Shown in pieces: positions 33,159 through 42,390 of a DNA stretch of 64,000 nt. Within the stretch, counting starts at the first letter, position 1, and every line of letters begins with the position of its first letter. The stretch lies in contig ML681998.1 in the NCBI GenBank assembly GCA_007922195.1, forward strand, positions 15,518,783 to 15,582,782, read 5' to 3'. The position numbers and the translations under genes are program-made. This stretch comes from Podocnemis expansa (lineage: Eukaryota > Chordata > Testudines > Podocnemididae). Under the pieces are notes generated by a model. It saw only the letters and a list, made by a program, of their open reading frames with translations, searched no databases and had not been told where the DNA came from.

Positions 33159-35220
33159 ATGCCTAATCCGGCGGGATTCAAATGTTGTGACTCCTGTCAC
33201 GAAGCCGTGCCGCTGTCGGATGGCCATTCTTCTTGTATAAAATGCCTTGGAGAGGGTCATCTCTCCCACAAATGTCAATTTTGCAAAAAGCTTACTAGTC
33301 GGACGCGGAAGGAGAGGGAGCGCAGATTAAAAATCCTTCTCTTTAGAAGGTTCGATCCACCCATCCTCTGACCCTGGTGCGTCTCCTCAGGCTGAGGAAG
33401 CGCATAAGCGGTGGTCTCTGACCTCCTCCCCGGTACCCTCAAAAAAATCAAAAGGGGCCGAAGCACAATCTCTTCAGAGACACCAGAGCTCTGCCGACCA
33501 GATCAATGACACTCTGGCGGCATCTCTTGCAAAAAAGCTGCACAAAGATAAACATAAGCTGGCAGCGCAATCTCTAACGCCGCCGCTGACGTTCGTGACG
33601 CTGAATGCGGTGCCGCCTCTTGCAGGCTTCTTTCTGGTGACACAGCAACCACCACAGACTCTGCAAGTGCCTCCTTCAGCACTGCTGATGGTGCCCCCTT
33701 TGACACCGTGCTCGGTGCTGCAGTTCTCGCTTGCCCCTCCACCGGTGCAGCCTTCCACACCACAGAGCTCTGTACTAACAGCACAGTCACAGTCTGTTCC
33801 TACAACTCTTATTGAGCAACCTTCTCAGCCCCTTCCTACAAAACAGTCTAAGAAATCAAAGCATGTTGAATTGACCAAGGACCTCACGGTTCACTCTTCA
33901 CCAGGGTCTCCTCTATTCCAATCAGATTCTTCTGACACTGAGTCATCTCCATCGTTGCCAATGAGAAAATCTGACTCAGAGCATAATTCAGGTCTGGTGC
34001 AAAGCCAGTTGCCCCCACAGCAAATGACTCAGGCTGTACCTGTTCAATATAACTGTACATTACCGTGGACTTACCCCCCTGGATGGTATACCCACAACAG
34101 GGATGACTAGTATGCCATGGTAATTTTACAATCTGTCAATTCCACAATACTGGGGCTAATCAGCCAGTAGCCCAACCTGCAATAAATGTAGTAGCTACAG
34201 GGCTACCGATGGGGAATATACAGGAGCCTATGAAGGAATCTGTTCCCCAAGGCAAGAGCGGTGATGATAAACAATTTAAAGATCTGTTTAAAAGAGCAGC
34301 AGGGTCGATGGACACCCCGCTAGAGGAAGCCCCATCCGCTCAACACAAATTGTATAAGATTTTGCAGTCAGCAGGGTCTAGCAGACTAGCCCTACTGATG
34401 GATGAGGGCATCTTAGATCCTGCCAATGAAATCTGGAAGACTCCAGCATCAGCAACTCCATCTAATAAAAGGACTGATAAAAAGCATTTCATAGCTCCGA
34501 AAGGGAATGAATTTCTTTTTTTCCCATCCTCAGCCTAATTCGCTGGTGGTGGAAGCAGCAAAGCAAAGGAGCAGACAATCTTTCTCTAAGGCAAAGTTTT
34601 CTAATAAAGAGGATAAAAAACTAGACTTCCTGGGGAAAAAAGTATACACCTCAGCTGCATTACAACTCCGCATTTCTAATTACACGGCGTTATTGGCCAG
34701 CTATAATTATAACATTTACACAAAATTAAATGAAGGTTTCAGAATTCTTCCACAAGACGAACAAAACCAAATGGCCCCTCTGCTTGCGGAGGGCTTGTTG
34801 GCTGCTAGGGTTGCTCTCCAAGCATCCTTAGATGCAGCTGATGTGGCGGCTAGGACGCTCGGGACGGCAGTCGTGATGCGGCGTTCCTCATGGTTACAAG
34901 CAGCAGACCTGCCTAGGCAGATGCAATGCACCATTGAAGACCTGCCATTCGATAGGGATAACTTGTTTGAGCAGTCGACGGATGCTGTGATGCATGGGCT
35001 CAAAGACTCTAGAGCCACGTTACGAACATTAGGCATTTATACACCACAGTTTCCATTCAGAGGGTACAAGAGTCAGTCTGTTACTATGAGATATGGACAG
35101 CCTACATCTAGCCGCAGAGTGGATACGTATAGAGATAGACCCAGACAACAAAGGAGAGGCAGACAAGCAAATCATGCACATCAGTCCTCCCAGCCTGGCA
35201 ATGTGAAACAACAGTTTTGA
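33159..35220 (+). pseudogene. DIRS gag-like ORF (broken)
   Basis: The frame starts MPNPAGFKCCDSCHEAVPLS with cysteine/histidine pairs (CCDSCH, CIKCLGEGH, CQFCKK), a zinc-finger-like N-terminus found in DIRS ORF1, then a basic RTRKERERR patch. A Pro/Ser/Gln-rich middle (33,595-34,110) ends in a TAG. The segment 34,209-34,538 follows, then 34,507-35,220, whose ALQASLDAADVAARTLG and RRSSWLQAADLP are a conserved gag block of vertebrate DIRS elements. At least three frame changes or stops divide it, so no protein is made. Confidence 0.85.
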
Positions 35221-35379
35221 TGGACAGGTCAAGGGAGTGTTCCTCCAGTCGTTTGGCAATCTGATGCTGACACCATCGTACAACCTAATCTTTCAAGACA
35301 AATTACAACCGTACCTTCCACAGTGGAGAAGCATAACATCGGACAGATGAGTAATAGAGATTGTCCAGTACGGTTACTC

Positions 35380-35935
35380 CATCCCTTTCACTTCCATACC
35401 AAAACCCTCCCCTCCCTACCCGTCCCTTTTCAGGGACGCCAGTCATGTACAGCAGTTACAAACAGAAATCCTTCGTCTCCTTGAACTAGAAACTATAGAA
35501 CAAGTTCCAAGGTCTCAGAAGGGGAAGGGTTTTTATTCCCCATATTTTCTAATCGAGAAAAAAACAGGAGGTTGGAGGCTGATACTCGACCTCAGAAGAC
35601 TCAATACCCATATTCAGGTAAAACGCTTCAGGATGGTGTCCATAAACAATATATTGCCAAATATCCAACAATTCGACTGGATGGCCTCCATCGACTTAAG
35701 AGACGCATACTTCCATGTGTCCATTCGACCGCGGCACAGGAAGTTCTTATGATTCCGGATGCTACACAAACATTACCAATATACAGTCTTACCATTTGGC
35801 CTGTGTATGGCACCCAGAGTTTTTTCCAAGCTCATGGCCCTGGTTATAGCATACCTGTGGTGGCGGCATATCGAAATATTTCTGTACCTCGATGATTTCC
35901 TAATCAAAGCGCCCATAAGACACCTTACAATATAA
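35380..35935 (+). pseudogene. DIRS reverse transcriptase region (broken)
   Basis: In the frame starting AGG at 35,576, the sequence gives LILDLRRLN, then MVS...ILPNIQQFDWMASIDLRDAYFH-like text and the catalytic YLDD box (LYLDDFLI near 35,885), the usual RT motifs of DIRS elements. A TGA replaces an expected Arg codon in the KFLRF-type motif near 35,750, a CpG-to-TpG type change. The frame shifts again near 35,930 before the RNase H part. Upstream, FRDASHV and LLELETIEQVP mark the start of the domain. Confidence 0.85.
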
Positions 35936-35939
35936 GAAG

Positions 35940-37120
35940 TGCGGGCTACGGACTAGACATAAATCATGACAAATCATCTCTAACTCCAACTCAGGACATA
36001 CAGTTTATTGGAGCACGGATTCAGTCACAGGTGGCAAGGGCCTTCCTATCCTTAGACAGAGTCGAAAAATTATGTCAATTAGCAACCAACATTCAAGGAG
36101 CGATCATGATATCGGCACACATGGCGATGAGAATGCTTGGGCATATGGCAGCATCAACTTACCTGGTCAAAAACGCCAGACTTCATTTGCGCCCGTTCCA
36201 ACTCTGGTTTCTCCCCCGCTTCAAATACCTCATGCATCCAACCAAAATTATGTTGACAGTCCCCAGGGTAGTCAAGGATTCCCTCAGTTGGTGGATAGAC
36301 AGCACCAATTTATTACAAGGGATTCCCTTCTTACCACCACAACAGCAAATGATAATCACCACTGATGCTTTGCTGCTTGGTTGGGGGCCTCATTGTCAAG
36401 ATCTAACTATTCAAGGAAAGTGGTCAATGAGAGAAAGGGGCCTGCACATCAACTTGCTAGAGTTAAGAGCAGTTTTCAAGGCATGTCAACACTTTCTTCC
36501 CCTGATACAAGGGGGTGTGATAACAATCCGAACCGACAACACGACCTGCATGACATACATAAATCGTCAAGGGGGTACCAAGTCATGAAACTTATGCTGC
36601 GAAGTGATGACCTTGTGGGATTGGTGTATCCAACACAACATAATCCTTCGAGCAGAATATCTACCGGGCGAAGAGAACATCCTAGTGGACAAACTCAGTC
36701 GCTCCTTTTCAGATCACCATGAATGAGAGATTCGGCAGGATGTAATACAGGACATCTTCGATATACGGGGTCTTCCCATGATCGATCTATTCGCTACGGT
36801 ACACAACAGGAAATGCAGCAGTACTGCTCTCGAGAGGGCAGGGGACAGAACTCCAAGGGAGATGCGTTCCTCCTGCATTGGGGGGGTCCACTTCTCTATG
36901 CTCTGATATCACGGACGCTTTGCAAAATTCAACAGGAGAAAGCAAAGGTAATCATGATAGCCCCGGCTTGGCCCCGTCAAATATGGTATTCATCGCTCCT
37001 AAGAATGTCAACTGCGAGACTGATCACCCTACCTCGGGTACAGGATTTGCTATCACAGAACAATGGGACTTGCAATCACAATCATCTAGACAGGCTTCAC
37101 TTAACAGCTTGGAAGCTAGA
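35940..37120 (+). pseudogene. DIRS RNase H region and RT/RH tail (broken)
   Basis: The frame 36,031-36,588 contains IITTDALLLGWG (first Asp), the glutamate in LLELRAVFKA and TDNTTCMTYIN (third catalytic Asp), the RNase H signature. It ends GGTKS at a TGA where related elements have Trp. After that, EYLPGEENILVDKLSR and, in another frame, VIMIAPAWPRQIWYSSLL mark the tail seen in vertebrate DIRS. At least two further frame changes follow. Confidence 0.82.
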
Positions 37121-37149
37121 TGGTTCAAAGATAGGGAATTACAATGCTC

Positions 37150-38194
37150 TGACAAGGTTAAGCATGTATTATTGAACAGTAGGAAGCCCTCCACAAGGGT
37201 TACTTACCTGTATAAGTGGAGTCGCTTTTCCAGGTGGTGTGCACAACGATCCTTGTCTCCGGTCGACGCTCCGATCCCAATGATTCTTGAGTACCTTCTA
37301 CACCTAAAAGAAACAAAAGTCTCAGTTAATACAATTAAAGTACACCTAGTGGCTATTGCAACCTTCCATGTCAGGGTGGAAGGTTCTTCAATATTTGCAC
37401 ATCGCATCATTAAAAGGTTTATGATGGGTCTCAATAATCTTTTCCCACATGTTCAGCCACCAGCAAAACCTTGGAACCTCATGTTAGTGTTGAAAGCCTT
37501 AACTTGACAACCGTTTGAACTGCTGGCCAAGACTTCTCTGCTGTATTTATCAATGAAGGTGGCTTTTCTTATTGCAATTACTTCAGCTAGGAGGGTGAGC
37601 GAAATGGCAGTGCTGATGGCCTATCCACCTTATACCATTTTTTATAAGGATAAGGTCTCATTGAGGTTACATCCCCAGTTCATCCCAAAAGCGTCATCCT
37701 CCTTCCATATTAATCAAATGATCTATTTGCTGGTTTTCTACCCCAAACCACATTCATCGGCACAGCAAAGGGTCCTTCATACGTTGGACGTTAAAAGGGC
37801 ACTTGCCTTTTATATTGAATGAACCAAGCCGTTCAGAAAGACAGTGAGATTGTTTGTATCCACTACTGAAAGATCCATGGGTCAACCTATCTCTAAACAG
37901 AGACTGTCTAGCTGGATTTTGAGTTGTATATGTACTGCTTACTCCTCTTGTCAAATGACACCGCCTGACACAATTCACTCTCACTCTACCAGGTTGTTGG
38001 CATCATCAGTGGCGTTTCTGACAAAAGTTCTGATGCACGTCATCTGTCAGGCGGCAACTTCGGCTTCAGATGATATGTTTGCTAGACATTATGCGTTAGA
38101 ACGATTTTCCGATATGGATACAGCAGTAGGCCGTGCAGTCTTACAAACAATGGACAGTTTACAATCCGAAGTGCCCACCACCATACATGAATAA
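37150..38194 (+). pseudogene. DIRS tyrosine recombinase (two TGA codons, otherwise open)
   Basis: One continuous frame contains the core-binding segment (NSRKPSTRVTYLYKW), box A with the catalytic Arg (ITSARRVSEMAVL near 37,590), the H-x-x-R box (HSHSTR near 37,980) and a terminal tyrosine (FARHYALE near 38,085). It is interrupted by TGA at 37,505-37,507 and 37,820-37,822, each explicable by CGA to TGA change. The recombinase family joins circular DIRS DNA to the target without staggered cuts, which is why no target duplication is made. It ends 16 bases before the internal complementary region. Confidence 0.85.
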
Positions 38195-38209
38195 ATAACT
38201 GCTACGGAA

Positions 38210-38335
38210 TCACCTAGAGTGGAGCAGTCAGGAGCGCTGCTCGAAGAAGAAATGGAGGTTACTCACCTTCGTACAGTAGCTGAAGTTCTTTGAGATGCAC
38301 GCTCCTGACATGCTCCACTACCCGCCCTCCTCCCC
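38210..38335 (+). repeat. DIRS internal complementary region
   Basis: The first half (CACCTAGAGTGGAGCAGTCA ... GCTCGAAGAAGAA) is the complement of the left outer end; the second half (ATGGAGGTTACTCACCTTC ... GCTCCACT) is the complement of the right outer end. Read on the minus strand, it spells right end joined directly to left end, as expected of the template that joins the termini when a DIRS circle forms before integration. Confidence 0.92.
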
Positions 38336-38394
38336 TCTACTTTGGGCGGTATCTATCTTCTCGTTACAGGTCTCATCTGTGGTAGAAAGGAACT

Positions 38395-38609
38395 GGCGAG
38401 GAGTGGCAGGGGGGAGGATGAAGGCGTAATGTCACCACTGGCGGGAATCAATGGATGCTGCTGTCATCCCCAGCTGCCAGAGCCACTGCTATGCAAAGTT
38501 TTTCCGATCCGGGGTGCCAGGGCCACCAAACACCTAGAGTGGAGCATGTCAGGAGCATGCATCTCAAAGAACTTTGGCTACTGCATGAAGGTGAGTAACC
38601 TCCATTTCT
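38395..38609 (+). repeat. DIRS right inverted terminal repeat
   Basis: Complement of the left terminal repeat from GGAGGATGAAGGCGTAATGT to CACCTAGAGTGGAGCA, followed by an outer extension (GTCAGGAGCATGCATCTCAA ... GTGAGTAACCTCCATTTCT) that is found again, in complement, in the internal complementary region. Confidence 0.9.
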
Positions 38610-38885
38610 GTTGCTACTGCCAGCCGTCCCAGTTCAGTTTCGTCATCCTGTCCTACCAGTCAATGCTCCCAGAAGTGGCATTTCACTGAATAAAGTCTCT
38701 CTAGGTACATGCTATGCAGAAGTAACCGTTTGATTTCATCCTTCTGCTCCACTTAACCTGTAGCCATATTGCCATTGCAGAGTCAAATACAATTAGCTGA
38801 CCACCTGCAGTAAATATCATCATGGCGTTCAGGTGTACACCCTCTGTGCTGTCTGACAGAAGTTTGAAAATGGGTGCTGGCAAAA
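38610..38885 (-). pseudogene. PIF/Harbinger relic, N-terminal side, separated by the DIRS insertion
   Basis: On the minus strand from about 38,885 downwards the sequence encodes EGVHLNAMMIFTAG and then a decayed YFCIACT...FIQ*NATSGSIDW*DR segment, matching the region upstream of the catalytic core in reptile Harbinger transposases. The next residues (NFWMQKNVF-type) are found on the other side of the DIRS, at 32,800-32,820. Stops are visible. It shows the transposon was already old when the DIRS landed. Confidence 0.65.
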
Positions 38886-38892
38886 AAACCGA

Positions 38893-38985
38893 TGATTCCT
38901 GTTTTGATGAAGTGGGACTTTGCCTATGAAAGCTCATGCAAAAAAATAAATTTGTTTAGTCTTTAAAGTACCACATGACTCCTTT
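38893..38985 (-). repeat. tRNA-like SINE fragment
   Basis: Reads TGATGAAGTGGGACTTTGCC, AAAGCTCATGC, then TTAGTCTTTAAAGTACCACA and TGACTCC. The antisense tail and body are present but the tRNA-like head is missing. Confidence 0.7.
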
Positions 38986-39969
38986 TTGGTTTTCCATAGT
39001 TCATAGGAGTTTGTTAGTGTGACCCTACATGCCAAAATTCCTGGAGCATCTGGTAGGCATCCCACAATGTAGCTCAAGAAACAGCCCAGAAAATAGAGCT
39101 GAGAGGAGAAATATTGCACCATAGGATGTCTGCTCACTGTGCTGTCTGGTTATCTTGAACGAGCAGAGAAATGGGATGAATGCAAACATGAAGAAGGAAA
39201 GTGCCATAAAGCTGGTATAATAAAGCAGCATGGATGCACATACTTTCCCATCTGTCTGTATACATCTGTTGTCTCTTAGATTGTAAATTGTATTGTTTTG
39301 TTCAGTACCTCTCTATGGGAGTACTTCTGGAGATCTCACAGTAGTTGGTTGTAGTGTCTTGCGCACTTTTGGAAGCAGTCAGTCTTAATTTACGTTTTAT
39401 CATGTTGTTACGGCATCAGCCTATTGGACGTGTAATTTCTTTAGAACGGTTGCTTGGATATTGGTTCTGTATTCATCTGCTTCTGTGCTGTTTTCATGCC
39501 AAGTCCAGCTTTTGAAGAAATTGATCTCTGAATGTTTTCCTGTTTAATATCCTTAATTAAAATTAATCTGTAATAAAAGTTAGGGCCATTATTGTTCTGT
39601 AATTTCCTAGTTTTTTGTTTCCATTGACTTTTTTTAGTGAGTTTTGAACTATGTATTTTATTTGTGTGATTCCAGAGGAACCATGGAAGGCTTATGACTA
39701 CACATTTTGGCTTTTGGCACAAATTTAGCTGATTATTTCAATTATGGCTCTGTGTGATGATGTACTTTTCTGTCAAAGGACTAGCTCATATAAAATATTT
39801 GTAATGGGTAGGTATCTTCAGTCACCAACATCTGATTGGACCCACTGAATATTGGAAAATTTTTCTACAGATTGTGTCACTGGAAAGTTATTTTTATGAA
39901 TAGATGGGGCACTGCAATGTGTAACTTTAGATCATTCTTGAACAAAATATGTGGGTGAATGCACTATGC

Positions 39970-40156
39970 CAGGTGGGGACAAACTGTGGTTCAGGAGCTG
40001 CATGTGGCTCTTGAATGAAAAAGTATGGCTTGTGGAAGAACGTCAGCAAATGAGTTTAGTAGGTAAAAGTATACGGCTATATGCCTCAGTGTGGCTCTTG
40101 AAGGCTTAATAATCAACTTGTTTGGCTCTTGAGTTCCATAAGTTAGGCCACCCCTG
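39970..40156. mobile_element. hAT MITE of the same family (187 bp)
   Basis: Ends CAGGTGGGGACAAACTGTGG and GGCCACCCCTG; perfect 8-bp duplication CACTATGC at 39,962-39,969 and 40,157-40,164. It keeps GGCTCTTGAATGAAAAAGTA in common with the longer copy at 16,239, so it is an internally deleted version. Confidence 0.9.
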
Positions 40157-40587
40157 CACTATGCTATCTAACCTCCCTAGATCTATATGCTTTCTTTCAT
40201 GAAATAGTTTTATGTGGAGCATATGGGTTGAAGGTTTGTCTTTCAAAGTAGTAAGAGGAGGGAAGTGAAGCTAGCAAAAGTGAATCATGCAGAACTGAGT
40301 CATGGGATGGAGGGATGGAACAGATGAGAAGGATGGTTGTGTGGAGAGGAAATTGAGCCAATTTAAGCAAGTAGGAGATCACTTTCCCTTTAACTTAATT
40401 CTATGAATAAATAGGCAACATAAAATACAAACATCTGAGGTAGCATTCCTACATCAAGTTTATCGGTGGCCTCTTGTGAATCATATGGCTGCCTTGCCAT
40501 GATGCTACTGTCTGTCTTTGTTTTAATGTTGCAAGTGTAGGAATAGTGTTCTTAAGTGAATTGTGTATTTCAGGATGTTCTTGATGG

Positions 40588-40858
40588 CATCACTCAGGCC
40601 AGGGTCTGCACTACCACTTACTTTGGTACAACTTACATTGCTCACATGTGAATAAATCACTCTCCCAAGTGATGCAAGTTGCACTGACCTATGCACCAGA
40701 GTGGATAGCAGTAGGTCGTCAGGAGAGCATCTCCTGCTGACGTAACTATGGCCTCTTGCTGAGGTGGATTTATTATGCTGACAGGATAGCACACTGAGTG
40801 CCTACAGAAGTGCAGCGGTGCTGATGCAGTGCTTCTGGTGTAGATTAGCTGTGGGTGT
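40588..40858. mobile_element. MITE of the GTCTACACTAC..GTGTAGA type (PIF/Harbinger-like)
   Basis: Begins CCAGGGTCTGCACTACCAC and ends CTTCTGGTGTAGATTAGCTG, with the internal theme GATGCAAGTTGCACTGACC, CTGCTGACGTAACTATGGCC and GACAGGATAGCACACTGAGT. The whole layout resembles a known palindromic MITE common in turtles and crocodilians (Chompy-like; from memory). No coding capacity. Confidence 0.55.
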
Positions 40859-41447
40859 CTTACCTTTGTGGTAATCCTGAAATCCTAATCACTTACCATG
40901 GTACAGTTTTTCTCTGTTCGCCCCGCCACCTCAGATAATATTGAAAAATGAATATATGATAATTAAATGATTCTTTAATAATGTGCCCAAAATGTGTGGA
41001 TGCGATGGGGCAGTATTTGAAATTTGTTTAAATTTTGTATAGTGCAGTAAAAGTGCAGTTGGAACCAGTACATATTGTCTCCTCATTTGCTCCTGACCTG
41101 TAATGACTTAAGTACTTTGTGTTTAAATTTTAATGTAATACTTTTCAAAAAACCAGATGACTGGAAGTACCCTTTTATCCCCATTTTAAATGTCTGTTTT
41201 AAAATGTATAATTTTCCCTGTTCTCTGAACTGAGGCATGTTCCTGCACTTTATTTTATGCCACACATGTTTCTGATCTCTACGGTTTGGTTTTTTAGAGC
41301 CTTAACATTTGGGTAAAGACTGTTTTTGTTTTCAGGTTTCTTTAGTTCCCTGTTGCTTCCTTTGTTCTATTTTTGGATTTTTCTGTGTTGCTCTTTAAGC
41401 CTGTATGATGTCTTGAACAGTTTTCTTAATTACCTGCTGAAGCTTTT

Positions 41448-41472
41448 CCTTCCTTCCTTCCTTCCTTCCTTG
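41448..41472. repeat. (TTCC)n microsatellite
   Basis: About six consecutive CCTT/TTCC units. Confidence 0.95.
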
Positions 41473-41876
41473 TTTGGAACTTTAGTTTAGAAGTCGTCAT
41501 TCTTTTTCAGTGGTCAGTAGAACTTGATTCATACTCTCTATGTAACCTGTTCACACTTCGGATTTAGGTCCAGTCTTCCTCTATCAGTGTTCTAATGCTT
41601 TTGTTCCTGAACACTAGAAAATATATTTAACTTTTGATAATATAGTGTTCACTGATTCCCATAGGCTTGTGAATACTGTATGTTTTAAAAGAGGAAAGAT
41701 AGGTTGTAAAGTAAAAATATCTCATCTCTGAGGATCTAAGCAGAAATTAGTAACAAGTGTTTTAAATACTAAGAACCAAATAATTTTCCTATTTAAGTGA
41801 ATAGGAAGTGGGGGATCATGCTGACTTAAATTTTGGGCCCTATCCCATTTCCAGTAAAGGACTGGTTTGGTAGTCA

Positions 41877-42360
41877 GGGTGGAAAAATTTTAATCAAAGC
41901 AATTTTAAATCATGATTTAAATCACTTTATTAAAAAATGAGTTTGTGGCTTTGTAAAACTAACTGAAAACTTGTGCTATAGCAGCTTTATATTAATAGTG
42001 ACAAAACTAAATTGTGAATACTGTGTTTTAAAAAATGGATTGTAGTAGTGGTGAAGTTATTTGATGTTTACAAAACTGCTCTAGGCAAAAAATAAAAATT
42101 GATGATCCTCTAATCACTTAAGAAGGTTCAACTTCATTCATATCATGAAGCTTTTGAAGAATTGTTGCTTGAGAAGGGAATTCTTTCGTTTGCTGTCTAG
42201 CAACTTGCTTAAATGTCATGGACATTCATGGGGAGTGAATTTCAATCACACTTCTTCAAATAATGGGGATACTGATTGAGAGTCCAGTAAGTTTTGCAGT
42301 TAAAATGAGAGAAATGGTCTCTTTGTATGTAGGAAGAATTCAGTGTAAGAGCACTTAAAG
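41877..42360. mobile_element. Probable DNA-transposon fragment with AAATCATGATTTAAATCA
   Basis: Starts CAGGGTGGAAAAATTTTAAT and contains the palindrome-like AAATCATGATTTAAATCACT near 41,912, a motif I associate with a common reptile DNA transposon; the remainder is AT-rich and decayed and lacks a recognisable second end. Confidence 0.4.
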
Positions 42361-42390
42361 TACATAATGAACTTTGAGAGTTGACAATTA

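Larger units (their letters stand above)
32822..38609 (+). mobile_element. DIRS-type tyrosine-recombinase retrotransposon, almost full length (5.8 kb)
   Basis: The element has gag-like, RT/RNase H and tyrosine recombinase regions in order on the + strand. The left end (32,822-33,000) and the right end (38,395-38,609) are inverted terminal repeats: for example GGATCGGAAAAACTTTGCAT at 32,883-32,902 has its complement ATGCAAAGTTTTTCCGATCC at 38,491-38,510. A separate block at about 38,210-38,335 is complementary to the outermost parts of both ends, the internal complementary region diagnostic of DIRS1-like elements. All coding regions carry frameshifts or TGA codons. No target duplication is expected, and none is seen. 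Confidence 0.93.

Noticed and set aside
33159..33371. Cys/His-rich 70-codon frame considered as a host zinc-finger gene
   Set aside because: Its position at the start of the DIRS element and the downstream gag block show it is DIRS ORF1.
41448..41472. Short direct repeats considered as a CRISPR-like array
   Set aside because: They are a plain (TTCC)n microsatellite without spacers, and the genome is vertebrate.
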